Of a DNA stretch of 7,318 nucleotides, positions 1 through 5,397 are shown in pieces. This stretch comes from JANRIZ01 sp033764445 (GTDB taxonomy: Bacteria > Verrucomicrobiota > Verrucomicrobiia > JAWXBN01): contig JANRIZ010000116.1 of the NCBI GenBank assembly GCA_033764445.1, positions 1-7,318 of the forward strand, given 5' to 3'. The number at the start of each line of letters is the position of its first letter. Position 1 is the first letter of the stretch. Both the position numbers and the translations under genes were made by a program. The notes under the pieces are model-generated. The model was not told where the DNA came from, searched no databases, and was given only the letters and a program-made list of their open reading frames with translations.

Positions 1-1
1 G

Positions 2-436
2 GGCGGTGGCGGCAATTACCTGTGGGAGATCAACAACTTTACCGGGACGATGGGGGCCGACCCCGGTTGGGACCTGATCAATGTGACGGGGAATCTTGAC
101 ATCACCGCCACCAGCGGCAGTCCGTTCAACATCAACCTGACAACCTTGACCTTGGCCAATGCAGCGGGCCTGGCGGTCAACTGGGACGGCAGCATCAACC
201 AAAGCTGGACGATCCTCAGTGCGGGGTCGATCACCGGGTTTATGGCCGACAAGTTCAATCTGAACGCGGCCGGGTTCCAGAACCCGTACTCGGGTACCTT
301 CGGCATCACCCAGTCCGGGAACAACCTGGTGCTGACCTATACGGCGGCCATTCCCGAGCCCTCGACGTATGCGTTGATGGCGCTGGGCGGAGCGATGGCG
401 GCCTTTGTCCTGCGGCGCCGTCAGAACAGGAAGTAG
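2..436 (+). CDS. PEP-CTERM sorted exported protein, C-terminal part only
   Basis: The reading frame enters from the left edge, so only the last 144 residues are present. The visible part is Gly/Asn/Thr/Leu-rich with alternating hydrophobic residues, resembling the beta-helical, autotransporter-like passenger of large Verrucomicrobia surface proteins. It ends in a complete PEP-CTERM sorting signal: IPEPSTYAL (from base 350), a hydrophobic segment rich in Ala, Gly, Leu and Met, and a basic tail RRRQNRK before TAG. In the PEP-CTERM/exosortase system this tail directs a protein through the inner membrane for processing and export to the surface or matrix. The passenger gives no clue to a specific function. 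A strong terminator begins 20 bases after the stop. The family call from the tail is secure; the beta-helix idea is inference from composition. Confidence 0.87.
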   Translation, partial: GGGGNYLWEINNFTGTMGADPGWDLINVTGNLDITATSGSPFNINLTTLTLANAAGLAVNWDGSINQSWTILSAGSITGFMADKFNLNAAGFQNPYSGTFGITQSGNNLVLTYTAAIPEPSTYALMALGGAMAAFVLRRRQNRK

Positions 437-455
437 TTCGCTGATCTTCAATAAA

Positions 456-491
456 AAAGGGCCCTGTCTCAAACAGGGCCCTTTGTATTTT
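456..491. terminator. Bidirectional rho-independent terminator between convergent genes
   Basis: A perfect 12-bp stem (AAAGGGCCCTGT, 456-467, with its complement 473-484) closes a 5-base loop. It is followed by GTATTTT on + and, read on -, by a run of T from the A-tract at 453-458. It lies between the PEP-CTERM gene (+) and the small exported protein (-), which converge here, so it can end both transcripts. Confidence 0.9.
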
Positions 492-532
492 CAGTGACGG
501 CTCGGTAGTCCGTCGAAGATTCCGCAAATCGA

Positions 533-727
533 TCAGGACTTGTTGTCCGCAGACTTTTCTTTGGAATCCTTTTCCTTGGACTCTGCATCCTTGGAGGTCT
601 TGCCGTCCTTTTGAGTGGATTCGGATTTTTTCTTGGAACAACCACCACAGTTGCCGGCATTGACGTGGGTCAGACCCAGTGAAAGCGCGCAAAGGATGGT
701 GACGAGGATGAGGAGGTGTTTTTTCAT
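533..727 (-). CDS. Small exported CxxC, Lys/Ser-rich protein
   Basis: This predicts a 64-residue protein. Residues 1-24 form a clear Sec signal peptide: MKKH, a hydrophobic core LLILVTILCALSLGL, then HVNA with likely cleavage after A24. The mature part is only about 40 residues. It begins GNCGGC (Cys27 and Cys30, a CxxC pair) and continues as a low-complexity, strongly charged tail of Lys, Ser, Asp and Glu that should be disordered. There is no lipobox, so it is probably soluble in the periplasm or secreted. The CxxC could bind metal or form a disulfide, but no family is recognised. No good Shine-Dalgarno site precedes the ATG. The gene stands alone, ending at the shared terminator at 456-491. 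Signal peptide, stop and terminator together support a real gene; the function is unknown. Confidence 0.72.
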   Translation of the reverse strand: MKKHLLILVTILCALSLGLTHVNAGNCGGCSKKKSESTQKDGKTSKDAESKEKDSKEKSADNKS

Positions 728-1046
728 AGTGTTTGGAAACTTAGCCTATTTGCAGAATTGCACAAGGGGTCCCGTAAAAATTACTCATGACATATCTTGG
801 GATGTTTTTATATTTCATAAAGTATTGCAATTAAATTACATGCAATAAATTCATTGATTTTTTATGGGGGATACAGATGGGGGATGGTGTTCCAGGAGAA
901 GGCCGTGCCTGTCGTCCCGACGCTCACTGATAAAAGTCATGAGGGTTCGGCATTCAGTGCCGCATGATGGGACTGACTTGGGAATTGCCACCCACAAAAA
1001 AGCCCCGGAAAATTTCCGGGGCTTTTTGCATAAAGAGGGCTGCGAA
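728..1046. other. Intergenic region between two - strand genes
   Basis: No gene is supported in this 319-base stretch. The part next to the small exported protein (about 760-870) is markedly A/T-rich and must hold that gene's promoter, though no convincing -35/-10 pair stands out. It contains a short inverted repeat, ATTGCA (824-829) and TGCAAT (841-846). Farther right is an imperfect hairpin: CGGCA (948-952) pairs with TGCCG (958-962), and TCATG (937-941) can pair outside it with CATGA (963-967), leaving a bulge. The terminator of the oxidoreductase gene occupies 997-1027. A small RNA cannot be excluded but nothing shows one. Confidence 0.5.
997..1027 (-). terminator. Rho-independent terminator of the Gfo/Idh/MocA gene
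   Basis: A G+C-rich stem (AGCCCCGGA, 1001-1009, with TCCGGGGCT, 1015-1023) extends through A-T pairs to 997/1027. It starts 19 bases after the stop of the - strand gene ending at 1047. Read on -, the 3' arm ends in a T-run from the A-tract 996-1001. The mirrored T-run on + makes it usable in both directions. Confidence 0.88.
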
Positions 1047-2204
1047 TCAGAGTCTGACCCATTTGCGGGTAAGGGCCGATTTTTCAACCGCGTCGAGTAC
1101 GGCGTCGTTTTTCATGCCGTCCTCGAAGGTGGGTTGGACACTCCTGCCTTTGACCACCGCATCGATGAAGTCGGCGAAAGTGTTCACGAAGGTGTGCTCA
1201 TAACCAATGATGTGACCTTCGGGCCACCAGGCCCCGGCATAGGGATGCACCCCGTTGGTGACGATGATGTCGCGGAAACCCTTGGCGTGGGCGGGGTCCG
1301 AGTCATTGAAGAACTTCAGGCGGTTCATATCCTCGAAGTCGAAGAAGAGGGAACCTTTTGAACCGTTGACCTCCAGAGTGATGTGGTTTTTGCGGCCCAG
1401 GGCGAACCGGGTGGCTTCGAGATTGGCAATGGCGCCGTTTTTGAAGCGGCCAATCCAGCTGACCGTATCATCGACCGTCACCTGGCCCATTTTTTTGCTG
1501 GCCTTGGCCCCGGCAAGTCCGCCACCCGCGTCGTCGAGGATGGGACGTTCCCTGATGAAGGTTTCCATCAGGGCACTGACCTCGGCGATATCGCCGACCA
1601 GATAACGGCCCAGATCGATGATGTGGGCGTCGATGTCCCCATGGGTGCCGCTGCCGGCAATGTGTTTTTGCAGACGCCAGACCAGTGGGAAATTCGGATC
1701 AACAATCCAGTCCTGTGCATAACGGGCGCGGAAATGGAAAATGCGGTCGCCCAGCTCGCCGTTATCAATCATCTTTTTGGCCAGGGCAATGGCCGGGATG
1801 CGGCGGTAGTTGTGGCAGACCATGTTGACCACACCGGCTTTTTTGACCGCGTCGACCATCTGTTTGCATTCCTTCTGATTCATGCCCAGGGGTTTTTCGC
1901 ACAGGATCGCCTTGCCGGCTTTGGCCGCGGCAATGGCGATTTCGGCGTGGGAGTCGTTGGGGGTGGTGATGTCGACAATGTCGATGGCGGGATCATTGAC
2001 CACCTTCCGCCAATCCGTCGCGTACCCCGCCCAGCCCAGTTTGTCGGCGGCGGCCTTGACTTTTTCCTCGTTGCGGCCGCAGATGGTCCTGAGGACCGGG
2101 CGCGCCTTGGGTGAGAAAAATTTGTCCACCTGACGCCAGGCGTTGGAGTGGGCCTTGCCCATGAAGTTGTAGCCGATCATGCCCACGTTCAGTGTCTTGG
2201 CCAT
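1047..2204 (-). CDS. Gfo/Idh/MocA-family NAD(P)-dependent oxidoreductase
   Basis: This 385-residue protein is of normal length for the family of sugar/inositol dehydrogenases. Its N-terminal Rossmann domain opens with VGMIGYNFMGKAHS (residues 7-20), the dinucleotide-binding loop. The family hallmark EKPLG is at 103-107, with Lys104 the expected catalytic lysine. The C-terminal alpha/beta domain begins near residue 125. It carries GSGTHGDIDAHIIDL (185-199), in which Asp190 and His194 match the usual catalytic Asp/His pair. The enzyme probably oxidises a sugar, polyol or related ketose in the cytoplasm; the substrate cannot be told, because members differ widely and no sugar-pathway genes adjoin it. 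The ATG at 2204 has an AAGGAAA-type ribosome site about 8-10 bases upstream. It is divergent from panD and transcribed alone, ending at the hairpin at 997-1027. The family call is firm; the substrate is open. Confidence 0.93.
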   Translation of the reverse strand: MAKTLNVGMIGYNFMGKAHSNAWRQVDKFFSPKARPVLRTICGRNEEKVKAAADKLGWAGYATDWRKVVNDPAIDIVDITTPNDSHAEIAIAAAKAGKAILCEKPLGMNQKECKQMVDAVKKAGVVNMVCHNYRRIPAIALAKKMIDNGELGDRIFHFRARYAQDWIVDPNFPLVWRLQKHIAGSGTHGDIDAHIIDLGRYLVGDIAEVSALMETFIRERPILDDAGGGLAGAKASKKMGQVTVDDTVSWIGRFKNGAIANLEATRFALGRKNHITLEVNGSKGSLFFDFEDMNRLKFFNDSDPAHAKGFRDIIVTNGVHPYAGAWWPEGHIIGYEHTFVNTFADFIDAVVKGRSVQPTFEDGMKNDAVLDAVEKSALTRKWVRL

Positions 2205-2212
2205 AGGGAGTG

Positions 2213-2219
2213 TTTCCTT
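2213..2219 (-). promoter_or_regulatory. Ribosome binding site of the Gfo/Idh/MocA gene
   Basis: Read on -, AAGGAAA sits 8 bases before the ATG at 2204. It is one of the few recognisable Shine-Dalgarno sites in the window and fixes this start. Confidence 0.6.
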
Positions 2220-2262
2220 GCAGGTTTTGGGTTGGAGGTTAGGTTGTGCTCAGAAAAAGAAG

Positions 2263-2290
2263 TTGATTGAATCGCCACATTCAATAGATT
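2263..2290 (+). promoter_or_regulatory. Candidate panD promoter with an inverted repeat in its spacer
   Basis: TTGATT (2263-2268) and TAGATT (2285-2290) are separated by 16 bases and each match the sigma-70 consensus at four of six positions. Most of the spacer is a 7-6-7 inverted repeat: ATTGAAT (2266-2272) and ATTCAAT (2279-2285). A repressor bound there would block RNA polymerase. The -10 box ends only 6 bases before the GTG codon of panD, which would put the transcript start at or near the start codon. This is a reading by eye and the match is moderate. Confidence 0.4.
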
Positions 2291-2296
2291 GCCGCC

Positions 2297-2653
2297 GTGT
2301 TTGTAAATATTCTGAAATCAAAAATTCACCTTGCCACCGTGACCGACGGAAACGTCGATTATGAGGGCAGCCTGACCATTGACATCGCCCTGATGGAAAA
2401 AGTGGGGATGCTGCCCTACGAACGGATCCTCATCGGCAACATGAAAAACGGGAACCGGTTTGAGACTTATGCGATTCCGGGCCCCCGCGGCAAACGTGAT
2501 ATTTGCCTCAATGGCGCCTGTGCACACCTGGGCAAAAAAGGGGACCGGCTGACGATCATGTCCTTTGCCTCCGTGGACCCGAAAAGGGCAAAATCCTTCA
2601 AGCCAAAAAAACTCAATCTCGACCGGCAGAACCGTCCGACCCGTATCGGGTGA
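2297..2653 (+). CDS. panD: Aspartate 1-decarboxylase proenzyme (PanD)
   Basis: PanD converts L-aspartate to beta-alanine, a precursor of pantothenate and coenzyme A. It is a small self-cleaving enzyme whose cofactor is a pyruvoyl group. The 118-residue product keeps the key positions: Lys9, the Gly24-Ser25 self-cleavage site within YEGSLTID, Arg54, Thr57 and Tyr58 in NRFETYAI, and Asn72 in LNGACAH. Numbering from the GTG at 2297 puts cleavage exactly at 24/25 as in the E. coli enzyme, which supports this start despite the rare codon. There is no Shine-Dalgarno site before it, and a possible -10 box ends 6 bases upstream, so the mRNA may be leaderless. Other pantothenate genes are not adjacent. 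The next gene converges, with only 24 bases between the two stops and no T-tract terminator. Confidence 0.95.
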   Translation: MFVNILKSKIHLATVTDGNVDYEGSLTIDIALMEKVGMLPYERILIGNMKNGNRFETYAIPGPRGKRDICLNGACAHLGKKGDRLTIMSFASVDPKRAKSFKPKKLNLDRQNRPTRIG

Positions 2654-2677
2654 ATAAACCGCCCGCGTCCGGCGGGG

Positions 2678-3490
2678 TCACTCCCTGGCGGCCGGTTTCA
2701 ACTTCCGAAAGTTGTACATGGTGGCGGTCTGACGCTGGGTGGTGGTATTCAGGAACGAGCGGGCGGTCGTGGTCAGAACCAGTTTTTCAGGGACCCAGGC
2801 GCCCGAAGGCAGGCGTTGGGCCCGGTAGGAGAGGGTCGCACTGCGAAGGGTCGCAAAAGGCCAGGCAAGACTGATGGCCTTTGCAAGCGAGGCCTCGCAT
2901 CTGAGTATGGCATGGGATTCCTGATCCAGCCACAAACGCCCCTTCATGTTGTTGAGAATCTTCTGGACACGGGAATGGTGTCTGATGTTTTTGCGGGGTT
3001 CAAACTCCAGGATCCATGCCATCCGTCCATCGACGGATTCCCGGCCTGTCAGTCTGAGGTCGTACCGCTCCACCAGCTCGGTCATGTCCATGGATTCCGA
3101 ATAAAGCTGGGGCTGGTTGACCACCTGTTTGGGTGCCCCTTTTTCGGGGTTGGATTTGACGTGTTTGGTCGAGGTCGGTGTCGGGGAAAAATCGAAAACC
3201 CGGCCGGTGACCAGAACCTGTTCCCCGGAATGATCATCCTTGGCCAGCTGATAGGAAAGGCCCCGTTCGGTGATGACCAGATAGTTCGAGGTGGTTTCCT
3301 TGATCACCTTCCCGGTCTTGTCCAGCCGCTGTACGAGGATTTTTTCGTGAAAAATGAGATTTTTGAGCTTCTCCTCATTCCGCTGATCCGCCGCCAGGGA
3401 CGCCTTGAGGATCTCTTCCAGGCTGGCACCCGCCAGGGGCACCCCCGTGATGAAAATAAACAGGGTCAGAAACGGAAAGTATTTCGTCAT
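2678..3490 (-). CDS. Exported LolA/MucB-like protein of unknown role
   Basis: This predicts a 270-residue protein with a signal peptide at residues 1-22 (MTKYFPF, a hydrophobic core, then LAGA before S23). The mature part alternates short beta-strand patterns with charged turns. It includes DLRLTGRESVDGRMAWILEFEP (144-165) and GRLWLDQESHAILRCEA (184-200). This style is typical of exported proteins related to LolA, MucB/RseB and 'outer membrane lipoprotein-sorting' proteins, which have a half-barrel fold for holding lipids or peptides. The GRLWLDQ stretch matches the usual 'x-x-W-x-D' strand of that fold. There is no lipobox. The ATG at 3490 gives a clean signal peptide. A TTG at 3505 in the same frame would add five residues and has an AGGA about 10 bases upstream, so the start is not settled. 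It is convergent with panD. The family is inferred from pattern, not from an alignment. Confidence 0.68.
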   Translation of the reverse strand: MTKYFPFLTLFIFITGVPLAGASLEEILKASLAADQRNEEKLKNLIFHEKILVQRLDKTGKVIKETTSNYLVITERGLSYQLAKDDHSGEQVLVTGRVFDFSPTPTSTKHVKSNPEKGAPKQVVNQPQLYSESMDMTELVERYDLRLTGRESVDGRMAWILEFEPRKNIRHHSRVQKILNNMKGRLWLDQESHAILRCEASLAKAISLAWPFATLRSATLSYRAQRLPSGAWVPEKLVLTTTARSFLNTTTQRQTATMYNFRKLKPAARE

Positions 3491-3495
3491 GACCG

Positions 3496-3528
3496 TTGCA
3501 AACAACCCTAATTTGTCCTAGTTTGCAA
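3496..3528. repeat. Inverted repeat TTGCAAAC-N17-GTTTGCAA in a divergent gap
   Basis: Two perfect 8-base arms (3496-3503 and 3521-3528), 25 bases centre to centre, lie between the exported LolA-like gene (-) and the aminotransferase gene (+). The left arm is 5 bases upstream of the - strand ATG. Dyad symmetry in a divergent promoter region suits an operator. The 17-base loop makes a transcript hairpin possible but weaker. Confidence 0.45.
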
Positions 3529-3591
3529 GGCTTTCATCAATTGTGGAATGCTTCGCTCCGATCCACCCACGGCAATCGGGCGCGGTTTTCC

Positions 3592-3597
3592 AAAAGG
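3592..3597 (+). promoter_or_regulatory. Ribosome binding site deciding the aminotransferase start
   Basis: AAAAGG ends 9 bases before the ATG at 3607. It favours that codon over the frame's upstream extension to 3496, which would add 37 residues unlike the family. Confidence 0.55.
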
Positions 3598-3606
3598 CTC
3601 ATTTTT

Positions 3607-4695
3607 ATGGCACACGTCAAATTATACATCCCAGGACCCGTGGAGGTCAGTCCCAAAACCTTTCAGGCCTTTTGCACGCCCATGATCGGGCATCGAAGCC
3701 AGGGATTTAAGGACCAGTACGCGGTCGCCCAGCCACGGCTTCAGACACTGCTGGGTACAAAACAACTCGTGTTTCTTTCCACCAGCAGTGCCTGGGGGGT
3801 CATGGAGGGGGCCCTCCGCAATCTCGTCTCCAAAAAGGTCCTCAACTGCATGTGCGGCGCCTTTTCCGACAAGTGGCTGGATGTGTCCAAACGTTGTGGC
3901 AAGGAGGCCGAGGCTTTGCAGGTCCCCTGGGGCAGCCCGATTCTTCCGGAGCAAATTGAGGCGAGGCTGGCAACGGGTCAGTTCGATGCACTGACCCTGA
4001 TCCACAATGAAACCAGCACCGGCACCATGAGTCCGCTCCGGGAGATTGCCGCCCTCAAGGCGAGGTTTCCGGAGGTCATGTTCATCATTGACGCGGTCAG
4101 TTCCCTGACGGCCGTCCCCATTGAGTTCGACGCCCTGGGCATTGACGTGCTTCTGGCGGGGGTCCAGAAGGCTTTTGCCATGCCTCCCGGACTGACCGTT
4201 TTCACCTGCAGTCCCGCCGCCCTCCAAAAGGCGGCCACGCTCAGGGACCGTGGCTATTACTTTGATTTTGTGGAGTTTCAAAAAAATGCGGCGGAAAACA
4301 TGACCCCCAGCACGCCGAGCATTTCCCATGTGTATGCCCTCAATTCCAAACTGGATGATATTTTCAATGAAGGACTTGAGACCCGTTATGCACGTCATGC
4401 GAAGCTGGCCGGTCTGACCCGCGCCTGGGCGGCCCGGCACGGCTTTACTCTTTTTGCGGAAGCAGGTTATGAATCCCAAACGCTGACCTGTGTCAATAAT
4501 GGCGCCAAACCCGGCGGACGCACGATCGACGTGGCCAAATTTCAGAAGTTGGTCAAAGAAGCAGGTTATTTAATCGACGGTGGTTACGGGAAAATCAAGG
4601 GGACGACCTTCCGAATCTCCAATATGGGCGATGAAACAGAGGATTCAATGAATTCTCTGTATCATGTTCTTGATGAATCAATTAAACTGATTTAA
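3607..4695 (+). CDS. Class V PLP aminotransferase, alanine-glyoxylate/serine-pyruvate type
   Basis: This 362-residue protein is a typical fold-type I enzyme of the alanine-glyoxylate/serine-pyruvate aminotransferase family. The N-terminus YIPGPVEVSPKT (7-18) is the family's substrate-side loop, followed by IGHRSQGF (27-34). HNETSTG (133-139) and Asp162 in IDAVSS contact the PLP ring. Lys188 in GVQKAFAMPPGL is the expected Schiff-base lysine. Arg336 in TFRISNMGD is placed to bind the substrate carboxylate. Likely reactions are transamination among glyoxylate, alanine, serine and pyruvate; some relatives act in serine synthesis, and sequence alone does not choose. The start is set by the AAAAGG site and by family length. 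No hairpin terminator follows the stop, only T-runs. The neighbours do not suggest a pathway. The family call is firm; substrate and symbol are left open. Confidence 0.93.
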   Translation: MAHVKLYIPGPVEVSPKTFQAFCTPMIGHRSQGFKDQYAVAQPRLQTLLGTKQLVFLSTSSAWGVMEGALRNLVSKKVLNCMCGAFSDKWLDVSKRCGKEAEALQVPWGSPILPEQIEARLATGQFDALTLIHNETSTGTMSPLREIAALKARFPEVMFIIDAVSSLTAVPIEFDALGIDVLLAGVQKAFAMPPGLTVFTCSPAALQKAATLRDRGYYFDFVEFQKNAAENMTPSTPSISHVYALNSKLDDIFNEGLETRYARHAKLAGLTRAWAARHGFTLFAEAGYESQTLTCVNNGAKPGGRTIDVAKFQKLVKEAGYLIDGGYGKIKGTTFRISNMGDETEDSMNSLYHVLDESIKLI

Positions 4696-4738
4696 ACCCT
4701 GTTTTTATGCCTAGTTTTTTAATGTAAGTGCTTGCCTT

Positions 4739-4767
4739 TTGAGATTTTATTTAAAATCACGTAAATT
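4739..4767 (+). promoter_or_regulatory. Candidate promoter of the HU-like gene
   Basis: TTGAGA (4739-4744) matches the -35 consensus at five of six bases and TAAATT (4762-4767) matches the -10 at four of six, with 17 bases between. An A/T-rich 7-2-7 inverted repeat (GATTTTA/TAAAATC, 4743-4758) lies in the spacer. It would give a leader of roughly 100 bases before the ATG at 4872. That leader can form a small hairpin (GTTTC 4834-4838 with GAAAC 4845-4849). Confidence 0.4.
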
Positions 4768-4871
4768 CTCTTGCAATTCTTCTGACCTTCTGTAAGAGTA
4801 AGCCACATAACATCTAAGAAGAATCAAGGATTTGTTTCAAAAACGAAACCTGCTCAAACAAAAGAAAACAT

Positions 4872-5219
4872 ATGGCTAACGTGACAAAACGGGATCTGGT
4901 CATCAAAATCAGCAATGAAACTGGTTTGATCCAACAGGACGTTCTGGCTGTGATTCAAAAGTGTCTCGACCACGTCACCGACTACCTTGCCGAGGGTCGC
5001 AACGTGGAGCTTCGCAATTTCGGTGTCTTTGAGGTCAAAATCCGCAAACCAAGGGTTGGCCGCAATCCCAACGCCCCGGAAACGGATGTGCAGATTCCCG
5101 CACGTGCCGTGGTCAAGTTCAAGGCCGGCAAAGAGATGCGCAAGCGGGTTTTGGATTTCGGCAAAAAATCAATGCCCTCGGCCTCCGGTGGCGCCGCCGG
5201 GACTCCGCCGACCGCCTAA
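4872..5219 (+). CDS. HU/IHF-family histone-like DNA-binding protein
   Basis: HU-type proteins are small dimeric nucleoid proteins that bend DNA. Residues 1-92 cover the standard fold: MANVTKRDLVIKIS begins the helical dimerisation part, and VELRNFGVFEVKIRKP leads into the beta-arm. The arm tip RVGRNPNAPE contains Arg64-Asn65-Pro66, the conserved RNP whose proline inserts into DNA. The fold ends with VVKFKAGKEMRKRV. Compared with the usual 90-95 residues there is a tail of about 20 residues rich in Gly, Ala, Ser and Pro (97-115), probably flexible. The protein could be HU or an IHF subunit-like form; that is not decidable here. The ribosome site is weak (AAAGAAAA before ATG). The gene has its own candidate promoter and a strong terminator 35 bases after the stop, so it is probably monocistronic. 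Confidence 0.94.
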   Translation: MANVTKRDLVIKISNETGLIQQDVLAVIQKCLDHVTDYLAEGRNVELRNFGVFEVKIRKPRVGRNPNAPETDVQIPARAVVKFKAGKEMRKRVLDFGKKSMPSASGGAAGTPPTA

Positions 5220-5254
5220 ACGACTCTTCAGTTAGTTCTCCTGTAGTGTGTGTG

Positions 5255-5283
5255 ACCCGCTCCGGCAACGGAGCGGGTTTTTT
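5255..5283 (+). terminator. Rho-independent terminator of the HU-like gene
   Basis: A perfect 10-bp stem (ACCCGCTCCG 5255-5264, CGGAGCGGGT 5269-5278) closes a GCAA tetraloop of the stable GNRA class. Six T residues follow (5278-5283). It separates the HU-like gene from hisS, so hisS should have its own promoter. Confidence 0.95.
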
Positions 5284-5284
5284 A

Positions 5285-5321
5285 TCGGACCGAATGGATA
5301 TCGCACAGGAAATCGGTCCGA
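5285..5321. repeat. Two copies of the 9-bp palindrome TCGGWCCGA upstream of hisS
   Basis: TCGGACCGA (5285-5293) and TCGGTCCGA (5313-5321) are each palindromic around the central base and also complementary to each other, 28 bases centre to centre. ACCGAAT also recurs as a direct repeat (5289-5295, 5321-5327). As DNA this resembles two binding sites for a dimeric regulator. As RNA it could form a 9-bp stem with a 19-base loop in the hisS leader. Confidence 0.5.
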
Positions 5322-5397
5322 CCGAATCATGCGCCCAGTGGCTTGCAAAAAAATCTGGGTGACTCGCCGCCCGGCTCTGCTTAAGTGTTCTTCCCTT

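Noticed and set aside
864..1361. + strand open frame (165 codons) spanning the gap and the dehydrogenase 3' end
   Set aside because: It crosses the terminator at 997-1027, and most of it is antisense to the dehydrogenase.
1383..2114. Long + strand open frame (243 codons) across the dehydrogenase gene
   Set aside because: It is antisense to the clear Gfo/Idh/MocA gene, its product is repetitive in Gly/Val/Asp with no family resemblance, and it is explained by G+C-rich codon bias.
2659..2675. Terminator between panD and the convergent LolA-like gene
   Set aside because: CCGCC/GGCGG can pair but no T-tract follows in either direction.
3496..3606. 37-residue N-terminal extension of the aminotransferase
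   Set aside because: Family members begin close to the YIPGPVEVS motif, and the AAAAGG site points to ATG 3607.
3622..4479. - strand open frame (285 codons) across the aminotransferase gene
   Set aside because: It is a shadow of a well-supported enzyme gene on +, with a composition unlike a natural protein.
4743..4758. Terminator for the aminotransferase (GATTTTA/TAAAATC)
   Set aside because: The stem is all but pure A/T with a 2-base loop and no following T-run; it fits better as symmetry within the HU promoter spacer.
5248..5397. 50-residue N-terminal extension of hisS from GTG 5248
   Set aside because: It would be translated through the HU terminator hairpin and its sequence is unlike the HisRS N-terminus; ATG 5398 fits the family.
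5285..5397. T-box or his attenuator in the hisS leader
   Set aside because: No T-box sequence, specifier loop or run of His codons is visible; only the twin palindromes are.
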